A stretch of 49,419 bases of DNA from a virus: IMG/VR virus record IMGVR_UViG_3300025896_000036, positions 1 to 49,419 of that record. One strand, written 5' to 3'. Made by a program: the position numbers and the translations under genes. Shown one piece after another: positions 1 to 7,664 of this stretch. Numbering within the stretch: position 1 is the stretch's first letter; each line of letters starts with the position of its first letter. The notes under the pieces were generated by a model. That model saw only the letters and a program-made list of their open reading frames with translations. It made no database searches and was not told the DNA's origin.

Positions 1-121
1 TTGCGGGGCATAGCCGCCGGGCGCGGGCATTCCGCCCGGTTGCGGGGCATAGCCGCCGGGCGCGGGCATTCCGCCCGGTTGCGGGGCATAGCCGCCGGGT
101 GCAGGCATTCCGTACCCTGCC
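1..121. repeat. 39-bp tandem repeat (left end of window)
   Basis: Two exact 39-bp units at 1-39 and 40-78, followed by a third that diverges after about 20 bases. The same unit fills 49294-49410 plus 9 bases at the right end. The length is a multiple of three, so any copy number keeps the SSB frame open. Exact suffix/prefix overlaps of 9, 48 or 87 bases between the window ends are all possible. Confidence 0.95.
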
Positions 122-741
122 GGGGCTGCGCTGATCGGGACGGCGCTTGCACCTGGGGGCAGTTGGTGTTGACGCCCGCCGAAAGCCGCCATCGGATCAA
201 CGCCCGCCGAAACGATTTCCTTGCCATAGCCGACCAACTCCAAAGCGAGCGGGTTGACGTAAAGGCTTGGCGTGTTGGTTCCGGTCGCAACGTTGACCTT
301 GAAATTCAGCTTCGCACAAAGATAATCGCCGCATTTCAATTCATCGGCAGTCAGTTGCCGATAAGCGCCGTTTTCATATTTGAAAACAGACGGTGCAAAA
401 GCTTCGGTCGTGATCGTCAACACATAACAACCTGCGTAGCCTTCGCGCAGGTTGAACGGTTGGCCTTTGTCGTCAATTCCGTCGCCGTCTTTGATTTTCC
501 ACGAAAAGCGCGGCGGCGTCCCGTTCGGGTATCCGGTTGCAGCTTCCTGTTGCATTGCCGCCCAAATCGGGGCGAATTCAGCTTTCGGAATGGCAAGACC
601 AAATGACCACTGAGTTACCTTTGACCCGTCTTGTTTGATCACGGGTTGACCTTTGTTCGGGCCGTCCATGTAGATTTTTTCCCGACTGCGCAGGGGATGA
701 CCCCAAACAATCCGGCCAACGCCTGTCAAAATTTCAGTCAT
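1..741 (-). CDS. ssDNA-binding protein, DUF2815-like (N-terminal part; continues at window end)
   Basis: Leftward gene starting ATG at 741, three bases after the TAA of the DUF2800 gene, with an AAGGAAAG ribosome site. The ~200-residue N-terminal domain has the pattern I know from phage DUF2815 proteins, which act as single-strand binding proteins: a GDYLCAKLNFKVN strand, then SLYVNPLALELVGYGKEI and an AAFGG end. From about residue 205 it becomes a 13-residue repeat (QPGGMPAPGGYAP). The frame is open through base 1 and resumes in phase at 49419. The upstream neighbour (DUF2800) and downstream PolB fit a replication/recombination operon. The fold is well supported by pattern; DNA binding is inferred from the family. 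Confidence 0.8.
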   Translation of the reverse strand, partial: MTEILTGVGRIVWGHPLRSREKIYMDGPNKGQPVIKQDGSKVTQWSFGLAIPKAEFAPIWAAMQQEAATGYPNGTPPRFSWKIKDGDGIDDKGQPFNLREGYAGCYVLTITTEAFAPSVFKYENGAYRQLTADELKCGDYLCAKLNFKVNVATGTNTPSLYVNPLALELVGYGKEIVSAGVDPMAAFGGRQHQLPPGASAVPISAAPAGYGMPAPGGYAPQPGGMPAPGGYAPQPGGMPAPGGYAPQ

Positions 742-743
742 AT

Positions 744-1829
744 TTAGCTTTCCTTCGTCAAGTGTTTTTTCGCGCGTTTGTTCGCGTCAACACGGGTTAA
801 CTTTGGGGTAGTCGCGGCACGTTCGGAAAGCGAGTTAATAACGCTTTCCGAAATTCCTTGCGCCTGCAATTGAGCGGGCGAAAGCATTTTTGTTGCGGTT
901 ACGTTGGTGCAACCCGTAAGCATTACCAACATTTCCGCCGTGATGTAACTTTGCCAGCGGCGCTGCGAATAATGCTGCGTCAAAGCAAAATCTGGCACAA
1001 CATCGCCGTTTTTCAACAGATGTGACGCCCGTTCGGTGATCGCTTCAAGCCGATCTTTGATAGCCGATTTGGCGCGTTCCAGATTGATCAATTCTTGCGA
1101 AAGGTCTTGCCCGGTCAAATTGTCGCGGCTCACGGTTGACGCAAATTCGATAGCGTTCATTGCAGCGCCACGGGCGGCGGGGCAGTCATAAAGCGCCGGG
1201 CATTTTCTGCACCAATTCGCGCCCGTGTTCAAACGTTCGGACGGGTGCGACATTACGTCTTGAATGCCCTTGCTATATTTCTGCAAGGTTGCAAAATCAA
1301 TCGTTTCTTCGCGGCACGGGCCAAGCGGGTGACTTGCGCGTGGTTGATGGACGGTCAAGACAATGGTTTCCGGCTTGGCGTTGGTGATCTGACAAAACCC
1401 AACAGCGCAAGCAATCAAAAACCAATTATATTCCGGTTCGACAATCCCCCAACCGAAGGCGAATTGATCAACGAAAAGAGTTGGCCCAACTAGCGCCACA
1501 TGATGCGCGATTGCCTGGATTTTCCATTTCTCATTTCCGAAACTGCAATCAACCGCAACTTGGTCGTAAATCGCGCCGTTGTGCCGGATAGCGTTGACAT
1601 ACACCTGAACCGCTTCAAGCATTGTGTCGGTAATGAATACGCCATTTGGCGCGGCTGTATCAATCAACTGTTGCGGCGTAGCCTGACCGGAAAAAATCAT
1701 ATTCGCGGCGTAAGTTGCAGCAACGCCTTCAGACCCCCCGCTAATGACGGGCGCAAGATCGCCCGTCATAGCGTAGGAACCGTTGCAGTTGATCAGGCGC
1801 GAAAGATTTTCGGCGTGAACAACCCGCAT
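744..1829 (-). CDS. DUF2800 family PD-(D/E)XK nuclease, Cas4/RecB-like
   Basis: A protein of about 361 residues. It shows the DUF2800 layout: an N-terminal cysteine (LINCNGSYAM), a central nuclease-like core (around VDCSFGNEKW), and a C-terminal cysteine cluster WCRKCPALYDCPAARG, resembling the iron-sulphur cluster ligands of Cas4/AddB-type exonucleases. Phage genomes commonly carry DUF2800 directly before a DUF2815 ssDNA-binding gene, as here, and the pair is thought to serve recombination. ATG at 1829 lies three bases after the upstream TAA. A TTG at 1841 overlapping the upstream stop is an alternative start. Nuclease activity is inferred from the family. Confidence 0.8.
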   Translation of the reverse strand: MRVVHAENLSRLINCNGSYAMTGDLAPVISGGSEGVAATYAANMIFSGQATPQQLIDTAAPNGVFITDTMLEAVQVYVNAIRHNGAIYDQVAVDCSFGNEKWKIQAIAHHVALVGPTLFVDQFAFGWGIVEPEYNWFLIACAVGFCQITNAKPETIVLTVHQPRASHPLGPCREETIDFATLQKYSKGIQDVMSHPSERLNTGANWCRKCPALYDCPAARGAAMNAIEFASTVSRDNLTGQDLSQELINLERAKSAIKDRLEAITERASHLLKNGDVVPDFALTQHYSQRRWQSYITAEMLVMLTGCTNVTATKMLSPAQLQAQGISESVINSLSERAATTPKLTRVDANKRAKKHLTKES

Positions 1830-1831
1830 TC

Positions 1832-2587
1832 TTAGACCCAACGCCCGTCTTGCTTCACCATATCGGCGGCAATCGCAATTGCAGCCGCATCGGCGTGAAT
1901 GTCGGTAATGGCGTTCAATGGCCGTCCGATATGCTGCGAAAGGCGCGCTGTCAGATTGACCAAATAGGGCTGATCAATGAACGGTTGCCCGTTCGGGCTT
2001 GCGGTCATCATACCGCGCTGAATTCCGCCCATAAACGTTGCGAAATCCAGCGGCGCGGGCTGCGCTTGCTGCATCGGCGGCGGTTGGAACGCTTGGACGG
2101 GTTCGACATACGCGGGCGGGGGCGCGAAGTTGCCAGCGGGCGGCGGGGGCTCGAAGTTGCCAGCGTGCGGCGGGGTGAACTGGCCCGGCGCGGGCTGCAT
2201 CGGTTGGACAGGCTGAACCGGGGGCGCTGCGAATTGCTGCGGTGCCTGGACGGGTTGCGGGTTCATCGGCGCAAACTGCGTCGGCTGCGATTGTTGCGCG
2301 CGGAGTTCGGCAGTCACGGCGGCAATAGTCGCTTCATCGGCACCACGCTTTGCCCGCCATGTGCCATCCTTGTTCAGCGACTTTGCGGCGGCATGAATTC
2401 GCGCATCCCAAGGCAACCCGGCACTGTCAAGGCCCGGCGCGGTCGCGTTCAACGGCGCGTTTTCGTCGTCATCGGCGGGGCCGGGTGCGGTCACGCTGGC
2501 AAGCGCCAAAGCGCCGCCCGATGGGGCAAGATAGGTCATAAGTTCGGCGATGGTTTCCGCCTGAATTGTCAGCATAAATTTCGGCAT
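1832..2587 (-). CDS. Pro/Gln-rich protein with a PWDARIHAAAK motif
   Basis: First gene of the leftward replication operon, 251 residues. ATG at 2587 is preceded by GAGGAA five bases upstream. A GTG at 2623 would lie inside the -10 box of the promoter and is excluded. The N-terminal ~80 residues end in LPWDARIHAAAKSLNKDGTW followed by RAKRGAD, a conserved patch I have seen in phage proteins near ssDNA-binding or recombination genes. Residues ~95-195 are low complexity (Pro, Gln, Ala; several PPP runs). The C-terminal ~55 residues look folded. The function is not known to me; a replication or recombination accessory role is suggested by position only. Confidence 0.75.
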   Translation of the reverse strand: MPKFMLTIQAETIAELMTYLAPSGGALALASVTAPGPADDDENAPLNATAPGLDSAGLPWDARIHAAAKSLNKDGTWRAKRGADEATIAAVTAELRAQQSQPTQFAPMNPQPVQAPQQFAAPPVQPVQPMQPAPGQFTPPHAGNFEPPPPAGNFAPPPAYVEPVQAFQPPPMQQAQPAPLDFATFMGGIQRGMMTASPNGQPFIDQPYLVNLTARLSQHIGRPLNAITDIHADAAAIAIAADMVKQDGRWV

Positions 2588-2619
2588 TTGTTCCTCATTG
2601 TTGCGGGGTTTCTTCAGAT

Positions 2620-2662
2620 ACACTAGATTGACCTTGACAGGGTGTCAACTAGAATTTATCCA
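2620..2662. promoter_or_regulatory. divergent early promoter pair with shared palindromic -35 region
   Basis: The core TTGACAgggTGTCAA (2634-2648) supplies a perfect -35 hexamer to each strand. Leftward: TTGACA (2648-2643), 17-bp spacer, TAGTGT (2625-2620), serving the replication operon from 2587. Rightward: TTGACA (2634-2639), 17-bp spacer, TATCCA (2657-2662), serving the operon from 2690. The two polymerase sites overlap, so firing should be mutually exclusive or co-regulated. Confidence 0.8.
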
Positions 2663-2689
2663 ATAGGTTAAACCGGAAAAGGGCGAAAA

Positions 2690-3313
2690 ATGCTGATAAA
2701 CGTAAGCTGCGATACGTTTGCGCGCCTGGCCGAAGTGGCCCGAACCGCGACAGACCCGCGTTATCCATGGCTGAAGTCGGTCGCATTCCATCGCAAGAAC
2801 GGTCAACTAGTAGCAATTGCCAGCAATGCAAGCTTTTGCGCTATTGAATTGATAGGAAAGCAGGATGGACCGGAAGCGTTCTTGCTTGTGCCGATTACTG
2901 AAAACCTTGTGCGCCAGTGCGTGATGGAAAAAGAGTTCAACGGCATGATTGCCATAAATTACGACGAAGCGCATTCCTTCGCGTCACTTGTTACAACGTT
3001 TGGATTTACACCGCCCGGCAACGTTGGAATTTTTCCGGTTGAACACATTCCGTTGAAAGATTGGCGGTCATGGTTGCCGCGTGAAATCGGCAAGAATTCA
3101 ACAGGCTGCGTTTTCATTGATGTTGACGGATTTAACGCGCTGGCCCGTTCAAGCCCGTCCGGTTGTTTGGTTTTCCCCCGATATATGGACGTTGAAAAAG
3201 CGGTGCCGATTGCCGACATTACCGCGAAAAACTGGCTTGGTCTATTCTATCCGAAAACCAAAGGCGACAATGCGGTTTCGTTTGATAAATTTGAAGATTG
3301 GGTGAACAAATGA
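2690..3313 (+). CDS. hypothetical early protein, possibly sliding-clamp-like
   Basis: 207 residues, first gene of the rightward early operon; ATG at 2690 follows an AAAAGGG site. It has alternating strand-rich segments such as YPWLKSVAFHRKNGQLVAIA and a regular two-half layout that recalls small phage beta-clamp-like proteins. I see no motif that proves this. The stop overlaps the next start (ATGA at 3310). The proximity of helicase, nuclease and methyltransferase genes fits a DNA-metabolism role. Treat the clamp idea as weak. Confidence 0.6.
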   Translation: MLINVSCDTFARLAEVARTATDPRYPWLKSVAFHRKNGQLVAIASNASFCAIELIGKQDGPEAFLLVPITENLVRQCVMEKEFNGMIAINYDEAHSFASLVTTFGFTPPGNVGIFPVEHIPLKDWRSWLPREIGKNSTGCVFIDVDGFNALARSSPSGCLVFPRYMDVEKAVPIADITAKNWLGLFYPKTKGDNAVSFDKFEDWVNK

Positions 3314-3738
3314 AGCCGCAAAAATGCCTAGTATCTCACAAACCCGCCCAAGGTTTTTACGGTGATTGCCTTCGGGCTTGTGTTGCCTCAATCCTCAATC
3401 TTGAACCTTTGACGGTGCCGCACTTTTTCCAAGATGGTTGCGGCGCGGTTGAAGGTGAAAAACGCTTGACGGATTTTCTGCGGTCGCAGGGTTTGGGCGA
3501 TTTTCGCGTTTATTACGGTGCGGAACATTCGCTAGACGAAGTTCTTTCAATGATGGAACAGACCGCGCCGAAAGAGTTATTTTACATGCTCTATTGCGCG
3601 ACGGGGCAGGGTGATCATGTTGTGATATGCAAAGGCAACAAAGTTGAACATGATCCGGCTTGGTATATCAACCGGAATTATCAGCCGACAAGCGCGGGCT
3701 ATTGGATTGTTTCGGTGTTTGTAAGATTGGGTGAATAA
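3310..3738 (+). CDS. papain-like / C39-like fold protein
   Basis: 142 residues, start chosen at the ATGA overlap with the preceding gene. Motif order matches a cysteine-protease-like fold seen in many phage small proteins: GDCLRACVASILNLE near residue 20 (candidate catalytic Cys), VPHF, then GDHVVICKG (candidate His), and HDPAWY (candidate Asp). Such proteins are widespread in phages but their substrate is unknown. It could be an inactive structural relative. The stop TAA is directly followed by the methyltransferase ATG, indicating tight coupling. Confidence 0.65.
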   Translation: MKPQKCLVSHKPAQGFYGDCLRACVASILNLEPLTVPHFFQDGCGAVEGEKRLTDFLRSQGLGDFRVYYGAEHSLDEVLSMMEQTAPKELFYMLYCATGQGDHVVICKGNKVEHDPAWYINRNYQPTSAGYWIVSVFVRLGE

Positions 3739-4506
3739 ATGACAAGCTTTGCACTCGGAAATGGCGCAATCTGGAATGGCGACTGCCTGGAATTGATGAA
3801 ATATATTCCTTCGGGTTCCGTTGACATGATTTTGTGTGATTTACCATACGGAACGACGGCTTGCAAATGGGACACAATTATTCCGTTTGAACCGCTATGG
3901 GAACAATATTGGCGCGTTGCAAAACCCAATGCGGCAATTGTTTTGACGGCTTCGCAACCGTTCACAACTGCGTTGATCAGTTCGCAGCTTGATAATTTCA
4001 AATATTGTTGGGTGTGGGTTAAATCTAGTGCAACAGGATTTGTAAACGCAAAAAAACAACCGTTGCGCAAGACGGAAGACGTTTGTATATTCGGAAATGG
4101 TCAAAGCATATACAACCCGCAAAATTTAATTTATGCGCCTAAAAATATTAAAAATGGCAAGTCAACAGGCGGTAAAGTTGTTCAGGGTGAAAATATTGCT
4201 TCTAAAATGGGCGGGTTGAGAACGCCGGGCAACGAATATATTCAGGAATTTACAAATTACCCGAACAACATTTTAGAAGTTAATACGGAACGCGGCTTAC
4301 ACCCCACACAGAAACCCGTTGCACTGTTCGAATACCTGATTAAAACTTACACCAACCCCGGCGAAACCGTCCTAGATAATTGTTCCGGCAGCGGCACAAC
4401 CGCAATTGCAGCGCAACGCACGGGGCGGCGGTTTATCTGCATTGAAAAAGACCCGGTTTATTACATGGGATCAACCGCCCGACTTTGGAAAGAGTTAAAT
4501 TCTTGA
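3739..4506 (+). CDS. beta-class DNA methyltransferase (N6-adenine or N4-cytosine)
   Basis: 255 residues. Catalytic motif IV DLPYGTT at residues 34-40 comes first, then a target-recognition stretch, then HPTQKP at 188-193 and the S-adenosylmethionine motif DNCSGSGTT at 213-221. That order defines the beta class. It transfers a methyl group from SAM to a base amino group; specificity cannot be read from sequence. There is no restriction enzyme gene next to it, so it probably protects phage DNA from host restriction or marks it. The stop overlaps the helicase TTG start (TTGA at 4503). Confidence 0.92.
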   Translation: MTSFALGNGAIWNGDCLELMKYIPSGSVDMILCDLPYGTTACKWDTIIPFEPLWEQYWRVAKPNAAIVLTASQPFTTALISSQLDNFKYCWVWVKSSATGFVNAKKQPLRKTEDVCIFGNGQSIYNPQNLIYAPKNIKNGKSTGGKVVQGENIASKMGGLRTPGNEYIQEFTNYPNNILEVNTERGLHPTQKPVALFEYLIKTYTNPGETVLDNCSGSGTTAIAAQRTGRRFICIEKDPVYYMGSTARLWKELNS

Positions 4507-6173
4507 AAACCCCAAGACCTTATCAAACCAAGCTGAAGCTTGACACTTACGCGGCATGGAACGCGGGCGCGCGGAACGTTCTTGCGGTGTTGCCAACGGG
4601 CGGCGGAAAGTCGGTAATTGTTCAAGACATTGCAACCGATAAGCTGCGCATGGGGCGGCGGCAAGTCGTCATTGCGCATCGGAATGAATTGGTTTCGCAA
4701 CTTTCCGGGCATTTGGCAAGTGCTGAAATCCCGCATCGGATCATTGCGCCGTCAAACATTGTTTCAATGATCATCGCGCAACATCGTGCCGAATTTGGCG
4801 GAAAGTCGTTTGTCAATCAATCGGAACATTCGCCAACAACTGTTAGCGGTATTGACACGCTTTTGTCACGCTCTGATGAATTAAAAGAATGGGCGAAACA
4901 AGTCAACGATTGGACAATTGACGAAGGCCACCACGCGCTTGCAGAAAACAAATGGGGGCGCGGTGCTGCGCTTTTTGTCAATGCTATCGGCTTGGGTGTG
5001 ACCGCAACGCCTAGCCGGGCCGATGGTAAAGGGCTTGGCGCGCATGTTGACGGGCTTTACAACGCAATGACGGTTGGCCCAACCATGCGCGAATTGATTG
5101 ATATAGGGGCGCTGACTGATTACGAATTCGCTTTGCCGTTTAGTGATTTTCAAATTGATGATGGCGCGATAACCGACACGGGCGATTATTCACCAAAGAA
5201 GATGCGCGAAGCGTCTAAACGTTCACATATCACGGGCGATGTAGTCTTAGAATATATCAAACATGCAATCGGCAAACGTGCAATCTGTTTTGCTACAGAT
5301 GTTGAAACCGCCGTCCAGATCGCAGAGAATTTCCGCAAATTTGGAATTGCCGCTGAAGCAGTAAGCGCGAAAACCCCGGCGACAGTACGCGAAGAATTTA
5401 TCAGACGTTTTCGAACGGGCGCAATCACTGTGCTTGTCAACGTTGATTTGTTTGGTGAAGGTTTTGACGTTCCGGCGTGTGAAGTGGTGATCATGGCCCG
5501 GCCAACCGCTTCCCTTGGTGTTTATCTGCAACAGATTGGCCGCGCATTGCGCCCGATGGACGGTAAGCGGGCCGGGCTGATCATTGACCATGTGGGCAAC
5601 TGGAAACGCCATGGCTTTCCTGACAAGCCGCACCACTGGACGCTAGAACGCCGGGAAAAGCGGGCGAAGCGTAAGCCTGACCCTGAAGACATTGAATTAA
5701 CGCGGTGCCTAAATCCGATCTGTGGTAAGCCCTATATTCGCGCCCTGCCGATTTGCCCGCATTGCGGCTTTGCGCCTATTCCTGCCGTTGGGGGGCGCGG
5801 AACGCCTGAACAGGTTGACGGTGATCTGATCTTGCTTGACCGCGACACGCTGGCCCAAATGCGCAAGGATACGCAGCTTGATAGCCCTGCTGCGGTTGCC
5901 AATCGCGTAGCGTTTACGACAGGTTCAAAGAACGCCGGGACAAGTGCGGCAAATGACCAAATTGCCAAGATCGGCGCGCAAACCCGCCTGAGTGACGCGA
6001 TTGCGCAATGGGCGGCTATCCAGCGGATGCGCGGGCGGTCTGATCAGGAAAGCTACAGGCGGTTTTATCTCGCAACCGGGGTTGATGTTTTAACCGCGTT
6101 GGGTAAAGATAAGACAAGGGCCGAATTTGACGAAATGGCCGCCGTTGTAGAAGGGTGGTATAATGACAAGTGA
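4503..6173 (+). CDS. SF2 DEAD/DEAH-box helicase with C-terminal zinc ribbon
   Basis: 556 residues from the TTG at 4503, which overlaps the previous stop as TTGA and has GAAAGAG upstream. Motifs: a PRPYQ Q-motif-like start (4-8), Walker A PTGGGKS (31-37), DEGHH (140-144), TATPSR (168-173), motif VI QQIGRALRP (343-351). Four cysteines (402, 407, 418, 421) form a zinc ribbon. This matches phage ATP-dependent helicases of the RadD/restriction type. The role is probably DNA unwinding in replication or recombination beside the VRR-NUC nuclease that overlaps its 3' end by 11 bases. Confidence 0.9.
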   Translation: MKTPRPYQTKLKLDTYAAWNAGARNVLAVLPTGGGKSVIVQDIATDKLRMGRRQVVIAHRNELVSQLSGHLASAEIPHRIIAPSNIVSMIIAQHRAEFGGKSFVNQSEHSPTTVSGIDTLLSRSDELKEWAKQVNDWTIDEGHHALAENKWGRGAALFVNAIGLGVTATPSRADGKGLGAHVDGLYNAMTVGPTMRELIDIGALTDYEFALPFSDFQIDDGAITDTGDYSPKKMREASKRSHITGDVVLEYIKHAIGKRAICFATDVETAVQIAENFRKFGIAAEAVSAKTPATVREEFIRRFRTGAITVLVNVDLFGEGFDVPACEVVIMARPTASLGVYLQQIGRALRPMDGKRAGLIIDHVGNWKRHGFPDKPHHWTLERREKRAKRKPDPEDIELTRCLNPICGKPYIRALPICPHCGFAPIPAVGGRGTPEQVDGDLILLDRDTLAQMRKDTQLDSPAAVANRVAFTTGSKNAGTSAANDQIAKIGAQTRLSDAIAQWAAIQRMRGRSDQESYRRFYLATGVDVLTALGKDKTRAEFDEMAAVVEGWYNDK

Positions 6174-6558
6174 AGCCGCAATAACCTCGCTTTCGCAACT
6201 CGAATGCGCGTCAATTGGGCTGTTGACCATGCGGAACAATGTTGGTGCTTGTCTAGATGCAAACGGGCGCATGATCCGTTATGGCTTGATGAATGAAAGC
6301 GAGAAAGTCAACAAAGAATTCAAGTCTTCGGATGTGATCGGAATAACCCCGGTGATGATCGGGCCGCAACATTTGGGCAGGGTGTTGGGTATCTTTACCG
6401 CTCTTGAAATGAAGGCTTCAGACTGGAAATATCGCCCAAGTGATGAACATGCAAAAGCGCAACAACGCTTCATTTCGTTGGTTCAGGCTCACGGCGCAAT
6501 TGCGGGATTTGTAAATGATCCTGCGCAAATACGGCAAATAATCGGGGGATACCTATGA
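6163..6558 (+). CDS. VRR-NUC domain nuclease
   Basis: 131 residues with the compact VRR-NUC (PD-(D/E)XK) pattern: SSDVIGITPVM (active Asp), then FTALEMKASDW (the E-x-K pair), then AQQRFISLVQAHGAIAGFV. Stand-alone VRR-NUC proteins of phages cleave branched or flap DNA and can act as junction resolvases. It starts inside the helicase 3' end and itself overlaps the next gene by ATGA at 6555, so helicase, nuclease and regulator are co-translated. Confidence 0.82.
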   Translation: MTSEAAITSLSQLECASIGLLTMRNNVGACLDANGRMIRYGLMNESEKVNKEFKSSDVIGITPVMIGPQHLGRVLGIFTALEMKASDWKYRPSDEHAKAQQRFISLVQAHGAIAGFVNDPAQIRQIIGGYL

Positions 6559-6872
6559 CAAACGACAAGACAACGTTGATTGAACGCATCTTGAACGCAG
6601 GTTGTGACCTATGGGAAAAGAACGGTTCGCGGGCGGTCACGCATCGGGCAATTGCTGCAATCCTGGGGCGCAACCCGTCCGGGGTGCTGTATCATTTCAA
6701 TTACAACATGGGCGAATTGCGTGATGCGGTCGCGGTTCACGCTGTTGAAACAAAGCGAATTGGAGTTATTCTTCAATTGATTGTTTCAACGCATCCGGCA
6801 ACGGCAAAAATCAACGCAGCAGACCGCGCGGAATATTTGGCTACATTGCAACCGACAGTGCCGAACGTCTAG
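6555..6872 (+). CDS. TetR-N-type helix-turn-helix protein
   Basis: 105 residues. The first ~60 match a TetR DNA-binding head: ILNAGCDLWEKNGSRAVTHR, then AIAAILGRNPSGVLYHFNYN and GELRDAVAVHA. The usual ligand-binding half of TetR regulators (~120 residues more) is absent, which is typical of phage-type small versions. It is the last gene of the early operon. It is the clearest DNA-binding regulator candidate in the genome and might bind the palindromic operators of the leftward promoters, though nothing in the sequence shows that directly. A duplicated 32-bp segment covers its 3' end. Confidence 0.75.
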   Translation: MTNDKTTLIERILNAGCDLWEKNGSRAVTHRAIAAILGRNPSGVLYHFNYNMGELRDAVAVHAVETKRIGVILQLIVSTHPATAKINAADRAEYLATLQPTVPNV

Positions 6873-6912
6873 CCGGATTACAGCAGACCGCGCGGAATAT
6901 TTGGCTACATTG
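6817..6912. repeat. 32-bp direct repeat at convergent gene ends
   Basis: An identical 32-bp stretch occurs at 6817-6848 and 6881-6912 (64-bp offset). The first copy is in the 3' end of the TetR-type gene, the second lies after its stop and enters the 3' end of a leftward reading frame. It looks like a recent partial tandem duplication. Confidence 0.9.
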
Positions 6913-7117
6913 ACAGCAAATTGAAGCGCATCAGCGCGGCGGCTAGGTCAAGCGTTCCGAAATGGTGTTCGCCGTTGAAATACACGTCAAACCAAGGCGG
7001 TTTACATTGAACCTGTCTAAGTTCGGCTTTCGGGCTAGCGGCTATCTGAATATGCCATGTGCATCTAATTCCGCCAATATTTCCCGTTCGTTGGACGCCT
7101 TGCCGATTGTCTGCCAT
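6905..7117 (-). CDS. possible small protein or displaced C-terminal fragment
   Basis: The second half of this frame (residues ~32-70: PKAELRQVQCKPPWF, DVYFNGEHHFGTLDLAAALM) looks like genuine protein. The only ATG in frame (7117) lies 75 bases inside the preceding gene, unusual for this compact operon. The part overlapping that gene looks like shadow sequence. It may be a real gene with an unseen start, or the tail of a protein separated by a frameshift from the gene at 7042-7227. Confidence 0.35.
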   Translation of the reverse strand: MADNRQGVQRTGNIGGIRCTWHIQIAASPKAELRQVQCKPPWFDVYFNGEHHFGTLDLAAALMRFNLLSM

Positions 7118-7227
7118 TCGCCGTTGATCCTTGCGCGCAATACTTCGTTTTCGTCGGTCATCGCTATTATTTGGTTATTGCGCCAAACCTGATAACCTTC
7201 GTCGCTTCTGATCACTTTGCGGCTCAT
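7042..7227 (-). CDS. hypothetical 61-aa protein
   Basis: Starts at an ATGA overlap with the kinase-like gene stop (7227). The sequence is polar with a GEWQTIG segment; I recognise no domain. It is the sixth gene of a leftward run in which nearly every start overlaps the previous stop, which supports that it is translated. It ends at a TAG, after which a different frame appears to carry coding sequence (see 6905-7117). Confidence 0.6.
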   Translation of the reverse strand: MSRKVIRSDEGYQVWRNNQIIAMTDENEVLRARINGEWQTIGKASNEREILAELDAHGIFR

Positions 7228-7664
7228 TGCGGTATCCACCATTTGACGGATTTAAGGCGGGCCGATAGCTGTAGTCGAACAATCGCATAATCAACGCACA
7301 CAAGTTGGCCGTCAATCAGACCGAAATTTTCCGGCTTCAGATCGGCTAGAAATGCGGGCAATTTTTCCGGCAATTTGTAATCGCGCGGCAAGGGTTCGGC
7401 GCGGTGCATCAGCAAAATGCGACAATCGGGCGATGCAAATTCAATCGGTGCCAGCCATTTTTTCAAGGCCGAGCAGTTCTTGGCGTCTTCCCAATTGGTC
7501 AATTCTTTGACGTTATCGAACGCGCGCCAGTTACATTCTTTCTCTACCTTCACAACCAAATCACGGCGCAAACGGCATTCAAAAACCATCCGGCTAGACC
7601 CTTCACCGATCTTTTCGCCGCATAGTAGGCTGAAGGCGTCAAGGTGGGTTGCCTGGTTTTTCAT
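7224..7664 (-). CDS. protein-kinase-fold-like phage protein
   Basis: 146 residues. The start has a glycine loop-like segment KIGEGSSRMVFECRLRRDLV, followed by VVKVEKE (the lysine position of kinase-like folds), NWEDAKNC, and a late HRAEPLP / LADLKPENFGLIDGQLVCVD pair. LKPENFG resembles the catalytic-loop/DFG region in degenerate form. Related small phage proteins occur near small hypothetical genes and their substrate is unknown. Overlaps both neighbours by four bases. Confidence 0.65.
   Translation of the reverse strand: MKNQATHLDAFSLLCGEKIGEGSSRMVFECRLRRDLVVKVEKECNWRAFDNVKELTNWEDAKNCSALKKWLAPIEFASPDCRILLMHRAEPLPRDYKLPEKLPAFLADLKPENFGLIDGQLVCVDYAIVRLQLSARLKSVKWWIPQ

Noticed and set aside
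1-606. 201-aa rightward open frame at the window start
   Set aside because: It is antisense to the SSB gene. Low-complexity repeats keep the opposite strand open; the leftward frame matches a known family and continues across the join.
2587-2623. GTG start at 2623 for the first replication-operon gene
   Set aside because: It lies inside the -10 box; the ATG at 2587 has a good ribosome site after the predicted RNA start.
1850-2626. 258-aa rightward frame opposite the Pro-rich protein
   Set aside because: Arg-rich composition typical of a shadow of a GC-rich gene; no ribosome site; opposite a gene with promoter and conserved motif.
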